The notes: generated from the letters alone by a model not told the origin. A DNA stretch of 46,265 bases from JBCBGF01 sp039820585 (GCA_039820585.1 JBCBPV010000025.1:1-46265); one strand, 5' to 3'; shown: positions 15,919-24,158, counted from the stretch's first letter. A program made the numbers and translations.

Positions 15919-16619
15919 ATCATGCGAATAACGTCCTTGTCGATGGCCAGCCGATAGCCCTGCCGCGCAATCGTTTTGACCAACAACTCTGCCACCATCT
16001 GATTGCCCAGCGCGTCGCGCAGCCGCTTTATCCGCGTGGCCCCCGCCGCCTCTTCGCAATCGGCGGCAGAACGGCCTGAGATCACGCCTTCGATCTCGGC
16101 CCCGGTCATCACGTCATCGTCCAGCCGCGCCTCGGCCAGGACAGATAGCGTTTCCATCGCCGCCTCGGTCAGTTTGAATTCCATGTCGTTGAGGTAGACG
16201 ATGTTATCCTCGCGACTGATAAGCAGCGATGACACCTGGATGCCCTGACGCTCGATCTCGCCCATGCGGCGGTTCAGCATGATGATTGTGACGACAAACA
16301 CCAAGGACGCCACCAAAAGCGCGGTTGCAAAGACGAGCAGCACGAAGATCACGACGCGGTAGCTGGCCAGTGTTTCGGAAAACGCGGTGCCGGACTGGGC
16401 GAGGATTTCGAGCAGTTTGATTTCGGCATTCGACGTCAGATCGTCATTCTCGATAAACAGCCGCTCCACTCGCGCGTTGAACGCATTTGCGTCCGGCAGG
16501 TTCACAAACAGCAACACCGCCGTGATCCCGAGTATGGCGACGATGGCGAGGATACCGAACGTGATGATGCGCCCGGCGGCGGCCCGGCTGTCAGAAGCGG
16601 AGGAAGAACTCGGCAGCAC
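15915..16619 (-). CDS. Membrane-anchored winged-helix (OmpR-type) regulator, inverted topology
   Basis: A 234-residue protein with two membrane helices (about residues 17-39 and 88-114) enclosing a roughly 48-residue loop, followed by a cytoplasmic C-terminal domain (about 135-228). That domain reads like an OmpR/PhoB winged helix: NIVYLNDMEFKLTEAAMETL, then the helix AAGATRIKRLRDAL, then the wing LLVKTIARQGYRLA. In CadC and ToxR the DNA-binding domain comes first, so the order here is reversed. The start is GTG at 16619 with a strong AAGGAG site five bases before it. It overlaps the preceding small exported-protein gene by 29 bases, so the two are coupled. Function as a sensor-regulator is inference from fold pattern. 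Confidence 0.7.
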   Translation of the reverse strand: MLPSSSSASDSRAAAGRIITFGILAIVAILGITAVLLFVNLPDANAFNARVERLFIENDDLTSNAEIKLLEILAQSGTAFSETLASYRVVIFVLLVFATALLVASLVFVVTIIMLNRRMGEIERQGIQVSSLLISREDNIVYLNDMEFKLTEAAMETLSVLAEARLDDDVMTGAEIEGVISGRSAADCEEAAGATRIKRLRDALGNQMVAELLVKTIARQGYRLAIDKDVIRMI

Positions 16620-16890
16620 TGTCTCTCCTTTGGTCGAGGCCCGATCCGTCGAACACCGACATCACATTCAACAGCTCCCACCCGTTGCTCTGCAACCGCT
16701 GCGCCACGTTGGACTGGATCTCACCAGGGCGGTCGCAGATGGATTGGGGAAGCTCGACAACGCCGTAGTGCAGGCGCAAGGGGCCATCCTGCTTGGCCTT
16801 GTAATCGGCGTAGCAGGCGGCTTGCGCGGCGGTGGCCAAGGCCAGGAAACCGGCAGTGGCAATGCCCATGGGGATCAGGCGTCGTGTCAT
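16591..16890 (-). CDS. Small exported two-cysteine protein, partner of the regulator
   Basis: A 99-residue protein with a clear signal peptide (MTRRLIPMGIATAGFLALAT, cleaved after AAQA) and a mature domain of about 74 residues with two cysteines, one right after the cleavage site (ACYADYKAK) and one in QSICDRPGEI. The pattern suggests one disulfide in the periplasm. The segment VAQRLQSNGWELLNVMSVFD looks like a conserved core, but I do not recognise the family. Its 3' end overlaps the start of the membrane regulator, suggesting that it senses or modulates that protein, much as ToxS does ToxR; this is inference. ATG at 16890 is chosen over 16926 because of the signal peptide. Confidence 0.7.
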   Translation of the reverse strand: MTRRLIPMGIATAGFLALATAAQAACYADYKAKQDGPLRLHYGVVELPQSICDRPGEIQSNVAQRLQSNGWELLNVMSVFDGSGLDQRRDSAAEFFLRF

Positions 16891-17067
16891 GGCCGTAACC
16901 ATGGGCGAGCGGGCGGGGATATTCAATAACTCCCGGCCTGGCGCTTCGGCTATCCGATAGCCGGGGTACGATATTGGCTAGCCCGAAGGTGGGTGCCAGC
17001 CTTTCCCCATCCACGGCCCGGGGACTGCTCCCGCTGGGGGCCGGACCAGGAAAGGAAGGAACTTGCC
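16891..17067. promoter_or_regulatory. Divergent gap with hairpins
   Basis: The gap separates two exported-protein genes that diverge. It contains a perfect hairpin CGGCTAT-CCG-ATAGCCG at 16947-16963 and the palindrome GGCTAGCC at 16976-16983. A strong AAGGAAGG ribosome site for the right-hand gene lies at its end. No RNA gene could be recognised. Confidence 0.35.
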
Positions 17068-17553
17068 ATGAGACGTCACATTCTTGCACCCGCGCTTGCG
17101 CTAGCGATTGCCCTTGGGGTCGCCGCGCCCCGCCCGGCCCAGGCTGAAAACGGCGAGGCCATTGTGGGCGTGATCGTCGGGGTGGCCGCGCTGGCCCTGA
17201 TCGCGAAAGCGATTGAGGACAATCGGGAAGAGGAAAAGGCCCGTGCGCAACGCGCGACACGGTTTCACGCGACCCCGAACACCACGCGGATCAATCGCCA
17301 CGGGCACCAAAGCCGCATCTATAATCGGGCGCGCATCCTCCCTGACCAATGCTTTCGCACGATCGAGACGCGAAGCGGGGTGCGCCAGGTGTTTGGCCAG
17401 CGCTGTCTGCAACGCAATGGGGTGAATACCGCGCGCCTGCCCGGCGCTTGCGCCTATCAGGTGCGCACTCAACGCGGGATCCGGACGGTCTATGCAGGAC
17501 GCTGCCTGCGCCAAAACGGATGGCTGCGCCAATCGGTGGCCGCGAACAGATAA
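17068..17553 (+). CDS. Small exported protein with duplicated two-cysteine motif
   Basis: A 161-residue protein: a signal peptide ending at AQA (residue 26), a glycine/alanine/valine-rich hydrophobic stretch (31-48), a basic linker, then two copies of a roughly 26-residue motif. Copy one has C95 and C113, copy two C128 and C146, with identical 18-residue spacing and the shared text RxVxxxRCLxxNG. The hydrophobic stretch after the signal may be a membrane or surface-associating segment. ATG at 17068 has AAGGAAGG nine bases before it. I do not recognise the family; it may be a small envelope protein, with each repeat closing one disulfide. Confidence 0.7.
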   Translation: MRRHILAPALALAIALGVAAPRPAQAENGEAIVGVIVGVAALALIAKAIEDNREEEKARAQRATRFHATPNTTRINRHGHQSRIYNRARILPDQCFRTIETRSGVRQVFGQRCLQRNGVNTARLPGACAYQVRTQRGIRTVYAGRCLRQNGWLRQSVAANR

Positions 17554-17576
17554 CAGGCGCGCAAAGCCCGAGCAGG

Positions 17577-17599
17577 GGGCCGGGGGGAACCCTCGGCCC
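17577..17599 (+). terminator. GC-rich hairpin, possible terminator
   Basis: GGGCCG at 17577-17582 pairs with CGGCCC at 17594-17599, followed by TATTTG. The T-run is poor, so termination after the small exported protein is only possible, not clear. Confidence 0.35.
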
Positions 17600-17641
17600 T
17601 ATTTGCTTGCGATGGGGGCGGTGGGGGGGTTTGGTGCCGGT

Positions 17642-18271
17642 ATGGGACCAGATGACAGTTTTGAGACGGCGCTGCACGCGAATGGCTATGCCCGCGTGGC
17701 CGGTGTGGATGAGGCCGGGCGCGGCCCCTTGGCAGGGCCGGTGGTGGCCGGGGCTGTGGTGCTGAAACCCGGCGTCGAGATCCCCGGGTTGAATGATTCC
17801 AAGAAGCTCACCGCCAAGGCACGCGCGGCGCTGTTTCCGGTGATCCAGGACATCTGCGAGGTGGGCGTTGGCATAGCCACGGTGGCGGAAATCGACGAGA
17901 TCAACATCCTGCGCGCCAGCCATCTTGCCATGCTGCGCGCGCTTGATGCCCTGCCCGACCACGCCGATCACGCGCTGATCGACGGTAACATGATCCCCCG
18001 CGATGCCCCCCTGCCCTGCGAGGCGATCGTGAAAGGCGACGCGCGATCTCTGTCGATCGCCGCCGCGTCGATCATCGCCAAATGCACCCGCGATGCGATC
18101 ATGGTGGATTTGGCGCAACAGTACCCAGGCTATGGCTGGGAACAAAACGCGGCCTACCCGACCAAGGCGCATCTGGATGCCCTGTCCCGCCTTGGGGTGA
18201 CCCCACACCATAGACGTTCGTTTGCGCCAGTACACAAGATATTGTGTCACGGCAAATCCGTAAGCACTTGA
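17642..18271 (+). CDS. rnhB: Ribonuclease HII
   Basis: A 209-residue RNase HII that cleaves RNA-DNA hybrids and removes single misincorporated ribonucleotides. The signature GVDEAGRGPLAGPVVAGAVV gives the first two catalytic acidic residues. The third acidic residue is in LIDGN, and the SIAAASIIAKCTRD and YPGYGWEQNAAYPTKAHL segments are typical. ATG at 17642 gives a normal length; ATG at 17612 in the same frame would add ten glycine-rich residues. The gene is directly upstream of ccrM, a common arrangement in Rhodobacterales. Confidence 0.93.
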   Translation: MGPDDSFETALHANGYARVAGVDEAGRGPLAGPVVAGAVVLKPGVEIPGLNDSKKLTAKARAALFPVIQDICEVGVGIATVAEIDEINILRASHLAMLRALDALPDHADHALIDGNMIPRDAPLPCEAIVKGDARSLSIAAASIIAKCTRDAIMVDLAQQYPGYGWEQNAAYPTKAHLDALSRLGVTPHHRRSFAPVHKILCHGKSVST

Positions 18272-18308
18272 TTCAAAAAAGAATTTGACGTCGAATCACC
18301 TTTGACTC
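18270..18308 (+). promoter_or_regulatory. ccrM leader with three GANTC methylation sites
   Basis: Three sites for the enzyme encoded just downstream lie within 39 bases: GATTC 18270-18274, GAATC 18293-18297 and GACTC 18304-18308. The region is AT-rich relative to its surroundings and includes GATTC-AAAAAA-GAATT, an imperfect inverted repeat. GANTC sites in the ccrM leader are known in Caulobacter, where methylation state affects expression. The same feedback is inferred here. Confidence 0.55.
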
Positions 18309-18362
18309 ATCTTGGGCCCAACACACGACACGCCGGGACAGGCGTGGGGACAGAGGCAGAAG

Positions 18363-19460
18363 ATGAAAACGAAAACTGCGAAGGAAGCGCCCGCGCTTCC
18401 GCTCAATCAGGTCGTGGCTGGCGGCTGTATAGAGGTTATGAACGCCCTGCCAGAGGCGTCCGTCGACCTGATCTTTGCCGACCCGCCCTATAACCTGCAA
18501 CTGCGCGGCGACCTGCACCGCCCGGATAACAGCCGCGTGGACGCGGTGGACGATGCGTGGGATCAGTTTGCGTCGTTCAAGGCCTATGACCGGTTTACAG
18601 AGCGCTGGCTGGCCGCCGCACGCCGCCTATTGAAACCGAACGGCGCGATCTGGGTGATCGGGTCGTATCACAACATCTTCCGCGTTGGGTCGGCCATGCA
18701 AAACGCAGGCTTCTGGATCCTGAACGATGTGGTCTGGCGCAAGTCGAACCCGATGCCCAACTTTCGTGGCAAGCGACTGACCAATGCACATGAGACGCTT
18801 ATTTGGGCGTCAAAGGCCGAGGGCGCGAAGTACACGTTCAATTATGAGGCGCTGAAGGCGCTGAACGAAGGTGTACAGATGCGCAGCGATTGGGTGCTGC
18901 CGATCTGCACCGGGCATGAGCGTCTGAAGGATGCCAATGGCGACAAGGCGCATCCGACGCAAAAGCCCGAAAGCCTGTTGCACCGCGTGATCCTGGGCAC
19001 GACGAACCCCGGCGACGTGGTGCTGGATCCGTTCTTCGGCACCGGCACGACGGGCGCGGTGGCCCGGATGCTGGGCCGTCATTTCATTGGGATCGAGCGG
19101 GAAGAGACCTATCGCAAAGTGGCCGAGTCGCGTCTGAAGTCCGTGCGAAAGCTGGATGCCGAGGCGTTGGAAGTCACCACCTCAAAGCGCGCCGAACCCC
19201 GCGTGCCCTTCGGCCAGTTAGTCGAACGCGGGATGCTGCGCCCCGGTGAGATCCTGACCAGCCCCCGCGGCAAAACCGCCAAGGTCCGCGCCGACGGCAC
19301 GCTGATCGCCGATGATGTGAAGGGGTCGATCCACCAGGTCGGCGCCGCCCTGGAACACGCCCCCTCGTGTAACGGCTGGACCTATTGGCACTTCAAACGC
19401 GAAGGCCAGGAGATCCCCATCGACATCCTGCGCCAACAGATCCGCGCCGAGATGCGTTGA
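18363..19460 (+). CDS. ccrM: CcrM-type adenine methyltransferase (GANTC)
   Basis: A 365-residue beta-class N6-adenine DNA methyltransferase. The catalytic FADPPYNLQ motif sits near residue 40 and the S-adenosylmethionine site DPFFGTGTTGA near residue 222, the order that defines the beta class. The C-terminal 90 residues (PRVPFGQLVERGMLRPGEIL and ADGTLIADD) are the CcrM-specific extra domain. Solitary CcrM enzymes methylate GANTC and time replication-linked transcription in alphaproteobacteria. ATG at 18363 is preferred to an earlier GTG or ATG because family similarity begins at once. No restriction enzyme is nearby. Confidence 0.95.
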   Translation: MKTKTAKEAPALPLNQVVAGGCIEVMNALPEASVDLIFADPPYNLQLRGDLHRPDNSRVDAVDDAWDQFASFKAYDRFTERWLAAARRLLKPNGAIWVIGSYHNIFRVGSAMQNAGFWILNDVVWRKSNPMPNFRGKRLTNAHETLIWASKAEGAKYTFNYEALKALNEGVQMRSDWVLPICTGHERLKDANGDKAHPTQKPESLLHRVILGTTNPGDVVLDPFFGTGTTGAVARMLGRHFIGIEREETYRKVAESRLKSVRKLDAEALEVTTSKRAEPRVPFGQLVERGMLRPGEILTSPRGKTAKVRADGTLIADDVKGSIHQVGAALEHAPSCNGWTYWHFKREGQEIPIDILRQQIRAEMR

Positions 19461-19501
19461 ATACCGCCCGTGCCTGTGGCCCATCCACGGCACGACGACT
19501 T

Positions 19502-19534
19502 GCCCCGCCGGTGTGAGCTGGCGGGGCTTTTTTT
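19502..19534 (+). terminator. Rho-independent terminator after ccrM
   Basis: GCCCCGCC (19502-19509) and GGCGGGGC (19520-19527) form a perfect eight-base stem with a ten-base loop, followed by seven T residues. It is the clearest terminator in the window. Confidence 0.9.
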
Positions 19535-19559
19535 GAGTGCGACAGGTGACAATTTGTGA

Positions 19560-19898
19560 TCAGAATGAGCTTCCGCAGGCAATCGCCCGTCTTTCGAGAG
19601 CATTGACCTTGCCTTTCGATGTAGCCAATTCCTGTGCCACGTCTCGGCCCGAAAGGCTTGATACAGGTACACCAATAATGGCGACACCAACGGTATCCCC
19701 GGTTACGGTATTCCTTTGTTGCCGAAAGAGCGTATCCACACGTTTCCGTTCCGTTTCAAGCATCGCCGGCACGTTTGCGCAGGGCACATCAGAGAACGCA
19801 TCGCCCATCGAGACCGGTGCGAAGGAGCTGGGACGCGTTGCGCAACCCGACAGCGCGATTGCCGACAGCGCCACGAATACGCATGGAGAGATTTTCAT
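19560..19898 (-). CDS. Small lipoprotein of unknown function
   Basis: A 112-residue protein with a lipoprotein signal (VALSAIALSGC, lipobox LSGC). The mature part has two more cysteines, one in DVPCANVP and one near the end (RAIACGSS), a charged helix (METERKRVDTLFRQQRN-like) and a VGVAIIGVPVSSL segment that could be a short hydrophobic turn. ATG at 19898 gives the proper signal; 19916 is an alternative. It faces ccrM across the terminator. The family appears to be one of the small conserved Rhodobacteraceae lipoproteins, but I cannot name it. Confidence 0.7.
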   Translation of the reverse strand: MKISPCVFVALSAIALSGCATRPSSFAPVSMGDAFSDVPCANVPAMLETERKRVDTLFRQQRNTVTGDTVGVAIIGVPVSSLSGRDVAQELATSKGKVNALERRAIACGSSF

Positions 19899-20123
19899 AG
19901 CGGTCTCGCTTTTCAACTAGCCGAAGCGATTAATCCTTCGGACACCAATTTTTGCCCATGAGATGAGCATTTGACCCTCACCTTACTAGCTCGGAATTTT
20001 CCAATAGGCACATCGTAATTTTTGCGCCAACGCAGGAAGAGGTGTCTTTGCTTTCGGACAGACCCACTTCCGCTCCCCCACCCATCCCGTTAAAACGCTT
20101 CAAAACCACCCGGAGCAGCACCC
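19899..20123. promoter_or_regulatory. Divergent gap between lipoprotein and gpmI
   Basis: An AT-richer 225-base gap serving two divergent genes. It holds an inverted repeat CCGAAG (19921-19926) / CTTCGG (19936-19941) and GGAA-TT-TTCC at 19993-20002. Either could be an operator or leader hairpin. GGAG lies about nine bases ahead of the gpmI start. No gene seen. Confidence 0.3.
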
Positions 20124-21644
20124 ATGACCCCCCCGAAACCCGTCGTTCTCTGCATTCTCGACGGCTGGGGCGACCGGCCCGAGCGGGAGAATAACGCCCC
20201 CGCGCTCGCACATACCCCCACCTTCGACCGGCTGCAAGCGACCTGCCCCAATGCGCAGCTCACAACCCACGGCCCCGCGGTCGGCCTGCCCACCGGGCAG
20301 ATGGGGAATTCCGAGGTTGGGCACACCAATATCGGCGCAGGGCGCGTTGTGGCGATGGATCTGGGGCAGATCGATCTGGCCATCGAAGAGGGCAGCTTTG
20401 CCGAACAACCCGCGCTGCAGGATTTCATTTCCAAGATGAAGGCCAGCGGCGGCACTGCGCATCTGATCGGGCTGGCGTCACCCGGGGGCGTGCATGCGCA
20501 TCAGGCCCATATCGCGGAAGCCGCGCGGATCATTGCGGGCGCTGGCATCCCGGTCGCCATCCACGCACTGACCGACGGGCGGGATGTGCCGCCGCAATCG
20601 GCTGCGGGTCAACTGGCCGCGCTGCAGGATGCCCTGCCCCAGGGCGCGCGGATCGCGACAGTCATCGGGCGCTACTACGCCATGGACCGCGACAACAGGT
20701 GGGAACGGGTGATGAGCGCCTACGCCGCGATCCAGCGGGGCGAGGGCGCGAAGGCTGCGACGGCGGCGGAGGCTGTGGCGGCGGCCTATGCCGACAATAT
20801 CACCGACGAGTTCATCAAACCCACCGTGATCAGTGATTATTCCGGCGTGAAAGACGGTGATGGTCTGTTCTTCCTGAACTTCCGCGCCGACCGCGCGCGA
20901 GAGATTTTGGCGGCGCTGGCGGATCCGGATTTTGATGCCGCAGAGCGGGATGCGGTGACGGACTGGGCGGCGGTGCTTGGCATGGTTGAGTATTCCGACC
21001 GCCACAACACCTACATGTCAACGGTCTTTCCAAAGCGCGACATCGTCAACACGCTAGGCGCCTGGGTCGCCAAGCAGGGCCTGCGCCAATTTCGCCTGGC
21101 CGAGACCGAGAAGTATCCCCATGTCACCTTCTTTCTGAACGGCGGCAAAGAAGAACCCGAGGTGGGCGAAGACCGCTTTATGCCGCCCTCGCCCAAGGTG
21201 GCGACCTATGATCTGCAACCTGAGATGTCGTCGGCGCAAGTCACCGCCAAACTCGTCGAGGCGATCGAGGCGGGCTATGACCTGATCGTCACCAATTTCG
21301 CGAACCCAGATATGGTGGGGCATACTGGCGATCTGGCTGCGGCGATTGCCGCGTGTGAAGCGGTGGACCAGGGGCTGGGCCAGGTGGTCGAGGCCTTGGA
21401 ACAGGCGGGTGGGGCGATGATCGTGACGGCGGACCATGGCAATTGCGAAACCATGGTCGATCCTGAAACAGGCGGGCCCCATACCGCGCATACGACGAAC
21501 CCGGTGCCCGTGATCCTGTTCGGCGGTCCGAAAGTCGCGACGCTGAGGGATGGCAAGCTTGCGGATCTCGCGCCCACGCTGCTGGCGCTGATGGGTGTGC
21601 CACAGCCGGCTGAGATGACCGGGGAAAGCCTGATCGCCCGATGA
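20124..21644 (+). CDS. gpmI: 2,3-bisphosphoglycerate-independent phosphoglycerate mutase
   Basis: A 506-residue enzyme interconverting 3- and 2-phosphoglycerate in glycolysis and gluconeogenesis, with two manganese ions. The start VVLCILDGWGDRPE holds the first metal aspartate, and QMGNSEVGHTNIGAGR holds the phosphorylated serine. FLNFRADRARE and the C-terminal VTADHGNCETM metal cluster complete the alkaline-phosphatase-like core. Length is normal for the family. The stop overlaps the envC start (ATGA), so this housekeeping gene leads a coupled run with envC, ctpA and rppH. Confidence 0.96.
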   Translation: MTPPKPVVLCILDGWGDRPERENNAPALAHTPTFDRLQATCPNAQLTTHGPAVGLPTGQMGNSEVGHTNIGAGRVVAMDLGQIDLAIEEGSFAEQPALQDFISKMKASGGTAHLIGLASPGGVHAHQAHIAEAARIIAGAGIPVAIHALTDGRDVPPQSAAGQLAALQDALPQGARIATVIGRYYAMDRDNRWERVMSAYAAIQRGEGAKAATAAEAVAAAYADNITDEFIKPTVISDYSGVKDGDGLFFLNFRADRAREILAALADPDFDAAERDAVTDWAAVLGMVEYSDRHNTYMSTVFPKRDIVNTLGAWVAKQGLRQFRLAETEKYPHVTFFLNGGKEEPEVGEDRFMPPSPKVATYDLQPEMSSAQVTAKLVEAIEAGYDLIVTNFANPDMVGHTGDLAAAIAACEAVDQGLGQVVEALEQAGGAMIVTADHGNCETMVDPETGGPHTAHTTNPVPVILFGGPKVATLRDGKLADLAPTLLALMGVPQPAEMTGESLIAR

Positions 21645-22771
21645 TGCGTGCCGCCGCCCTTGCCCTGACCCTGGCAATCGCCGCACCGCCCGCGCCCGCG
21701 TCCGAGGCTGTGGTTGCCGCCGAAAGCGCTGCCACCGCGCTGGCCGATGCGGCGGGGCTATTGTCGCTGTCAGAAAACGCGAGTGACCGGGTGACCGCGC
21801 TGACCACCACGGTGCGCGCCTATGAAGACGGGCTGGCCGCGATGCGCCAGGGCCTGCGTCAGGTGCTGCTGCGCGAGCGGACCATTCGCAGCGACCTTGA
21901 TGCCAAGTCGGAAACGCTCTCCGCGCTGTTGGGTGTGATGCAAACCATGCAGACCGCGCCTGAGACGCTGACGCTGTTGCACCCTTCTGGCCCTGCGGCC
22001 TCTGCACGGTCGGCGATGATTGTGGCCAGCGTGACGCCCGCGATCACCGACGAGGTGCGCAACCTGCGCGCACAGTTGGAAGAGTTGCAGGCGCTGGGCA
22101 CGCTGCAGGAAGACGCGCTGGTCACCCTGCAAGCGGGGCTGGACGGGGCTCAGACGGCCCGCGCGGCGTTAAGCCAAGCGATATCGGATCGCACGCTGGG
22201 ATCGGGCCCGTCAGCCATCGAGGCGGCCACGTTGGAGGCTTTGCTGGACAGTGCCGAGACATTGCAAGATTTCGCAGGTGTCTTTGCCACCGCAGACGTG
22301 GCGCAAGCAGATCTGTCGGAGACTGCCTTTGCCACCGCAAAAGGCACGCTGAGCCCGCCCACCACCGGCGCCGTGATCGCGGGCTTTAATGAGGCCGATG
22401 CCGCCGGGTTGCGCAGACCAGGGATCCTGCTTGCGACAGAGCCGCGCGCCCTGGTGACCGCGCCCTGGTCCGGTACGATCCGGTATAAGGGCCCGCTTCT
22501 GGACTATGGCGAGGTCGTGATCCTGGAACCGGAGGCCGGATTCCTGCTGATTTTTTCCGGGCTTGCCGAGGCCTATGGCGCTGTCGGAAACGTGATCGAT
22601 AAAGATGCGGCGCTGGGCCTGATGGGGGGCCAGGCGGCGCAGGCACAAGAGATTTTGATCGACACTTCCGCAGGGGCCGGTCAAGATCGGCCTGAAACGC
22701 TCTATATGGAATTGCGACAAGGACAGACGCCGGTGGATCCGGCTGACTGGTTTGCCTTTGCAGCAAGGTAG
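21641..22771 (+). CDS. EnvC-like murein hydrolase activator (degenerate LytM)
   Basis: A 376-residue exported protein: signal peptide (about residues 1-21), two long coiled-coil stretches (about 22-230), then a LytM-like domain near 250-376 with TAPWSGTIRYKGPLLDYGEV and a VVILEPEAGFLLIFSGL block. In active M23 peptidases that block carries H-x-H; here both histidines are absent, as expected for EnvC-type proteins that activate amidases rather than cut peptidoglycan. The position between gpmI and ctpA is the usual alphaproteobacterial arrangement. It should act in the periplasm at the division site. Confidence 0.85.
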   Translation: MMRAAALALTLAIAAPPAPASEAVVAAESAATALADAAGLLSLSENASDRVTALTTTVRAYEDGLAAMRQGLRQVLLRERTIRSDLDAKSETLSALLGVMQTMQTAPETLTLLHPSGPAASARSAMIVASVTPAITDEVRNLRAQLEELQALGTLQEDALVTLQAGLDGAQTARAALSQAISDRTLGSGPSAIEAATLEALLDSAETLQDFAGVFATADVAQADLSETAFATAKGTLSPPTTGAVIAGFNEADAAGLRRPGILLATEPRALVTAPWSGTIRYKGPLLDYGEVVILEPEAGFLLIFSGLAEAYGAVGNVIDKDAALGLMGGQAAQAQEILIDTSAGAGQDRPETLYMELRQGQTPVDPADWFAFAAR

Positions 22772-22778
22772 GACACGG

Positions 22779-24113
22779 ATGATCAAGAAGTTTATTCTCG
22801 CAGCCGCTGGTGGCGCATTGGCCAGCGTTATCGTCACCACACAGGTCGCAGGTCCGCTGATCGCGCAAGAGGCCGATCGCAAGGCATCTGTCTATGAACA
22901 GCTCGACCTTTTTGGCGATATTTTCGAACGCATCCGCGCGCAATACGTGGAACAGGTGGACGAGGAAGAGCTAATCGAAGCTGCGATCAACGGCATGCTG
23001 ACCTCGTTGGATCCGCATTCAAGCTACTTGTCCCCGAATGATGCCGCCGCCATGCGCATCCAGACACGGGGTGAGTTCGGGGGTCTGGGAATCGAGGTCA
23101 CGCAAGAAGAAGGTTATGTAAAGGTTGTGGCGCCGATGGATGGCACGCCCGCAGATGATGCCGGTGTTGAAGCGGGCGACTTTATCACCCATGTCGATGG
23201 TGAAAGCGTGCTGGGCCTGACCCTGGATGACGCGGTTGAGATGATGCGGGGCCCGGTCGGGTCCGAGATCATCGTGACCATCGTGCGCGAAGGCGTGGAT
23301 GAGGCGTTCGATGTCTCAATCATCCGCGACACGATCAAGCTGACCGCCGTGCGCACCCGGACCGAGGGGGAAACCGTCGTTCTGCGCGTGACCACCTTCA
23401 ACGACCAGACCTATACCAACATGAAAGAAGGGCTGGAGCGCGAGATTGAGGCCGCAGGCGGGCTCGACAATGTGAACGGTGTGGTGATCGACTTGCGCAA
23501 CAACCCCGGCGGTCTGCTGACGCAGTCGATCCGGGTGTCGGATGCATTCCTTAATGCTGGTGAGATCGTGTCGACCCGTGGCCGCGACCCGGCGGATGGG
23601 GACCGGTTCAATGCCTCTGAAGGTGATATCATTGACGGCAAGCCCATAGTGGTGTTGATCAATGGCGGCTCGGCCTCGGCGTCCGAGATTGTGGCGGGTG
23701 CGCTGCAAGACCATCGGCGCGCCATCGTGATCGGCACCAAAAGCTTTGGCAAAGGCTCGGTCCAGACCGTGATGCCGCTGCGCCAGGACGGGGCCATGCG
23801 CCTGACGACCGCGCGGTACTACACGCCGTCGGGCCGGTCGATCCAGGCGCTGGGTATTTCGCCGGACATCGTGGTGGAACAGCCACCGCGTTTGCCTGAC
23901 GCAGAAGATGGTGAAGATCGCCCCGGCCGGTCAGAGGCCGATCTGCGCGGCAGCCTGAACAATGACAGCCTGTCCGAAGATCAACGCCGTCAGATTGAAG
24001 CCGACCGCGCCAAAGCCGAAGCCGCCGCTGAGCTGCGGGATGAAGATTACCAACTGGCCTATGCCATCGATATTCTCAAAGGCCTGTCGGCGCTTGGCCC
24101 TGGCGCCGATTGA
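22779..24113 (+). CDS. ctpA: Carboxy-terminal processing protease (S41)
   Basis: A 444-residue periplasmic serine protease. An N-terminal signal/anchor (FILAAAGGALASVIVTTQV) is followed by a PDZ domain (about 85-170: GGLGIEVTQEEGYVKVVAPM) and the tail-specific protease core. The catalytic serine is in NGGSASASEIVAGAL (about residue 300) and the lysine in TKSFGKGSVQ (about 325). The C-terminal 60 residues are charged and probably flexible. ATG at 22779 has AGGTAGGA upstream. Partnership with the neighbouring EnvC-like protein in wall turnover is a reasonable inference. Confidence 0.93.
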   Translation: MIKKFILAAAGGALASVIVTTQVAGPLIAQEADRKASVYEQLDLFGDIFERIRAQYVEQVDEEELIEAAINGMLTSLDPHSSYLSPNDAAAMRIQTRGEFGGLGIEVTQEEGYVKVVAPMDGTPADDAGVEAGDFITHVDGESVLGLTLDDAVEMMRGPVGSEIIVTIVREGVDEAFDVSIIRDTIKLTAVRTRTEGETVVLRVTTFNDQTYTNMKEGLEREIEAAGGLDNVNGVVIDLRNNPGGLLTQSIRVSDAFLNAGEIVSTRGRDPADGDRFNASEGDIIDGKPIVVLINGGSASASEIVAGALQDHRRAIVIGTKSFGKGSVQTVMPLRQDGAMRLTTARYYTPSGRSIQALGISPDIVVEQPPRLPDAEDGEDRPGRSEADLRGSLNNDSLSEDQRRQIEADRAKAEAAAELRDEDYQLAYAIDILKGLSALGPGAD

Positions 24114-24120
24114 GCAAACC

Positions 24121-24144
24121 CCGGGGCGGCCCAGCCCGCCCCGG
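24121..24144 (+). terminator. Perfect GC hairpin between ctpA and rppH
   Basis: CCGGGGCGG (24121-24129) pairs without mismatch with CCGCCCCGG (24136-24144) around a six-base loop. There is no T-run, and the rppH start codon follows 14 bases later. It may stabilise the ctpA 3' end or hold back rppH translation rather than stop transcription. Confidence 0.5.
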
Positions 24145-24158
24145 CACCGTTTGAGCAC

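Noticed and set aside
17000..17067. Possible small SRP-like RNA because of the AGGAAAGGAAGGAAC text
   Set aside because: The GGAAGGAA stretch is the ribosome site of the following gene; the flanking bases do not match the conserved SRP RNA tip.
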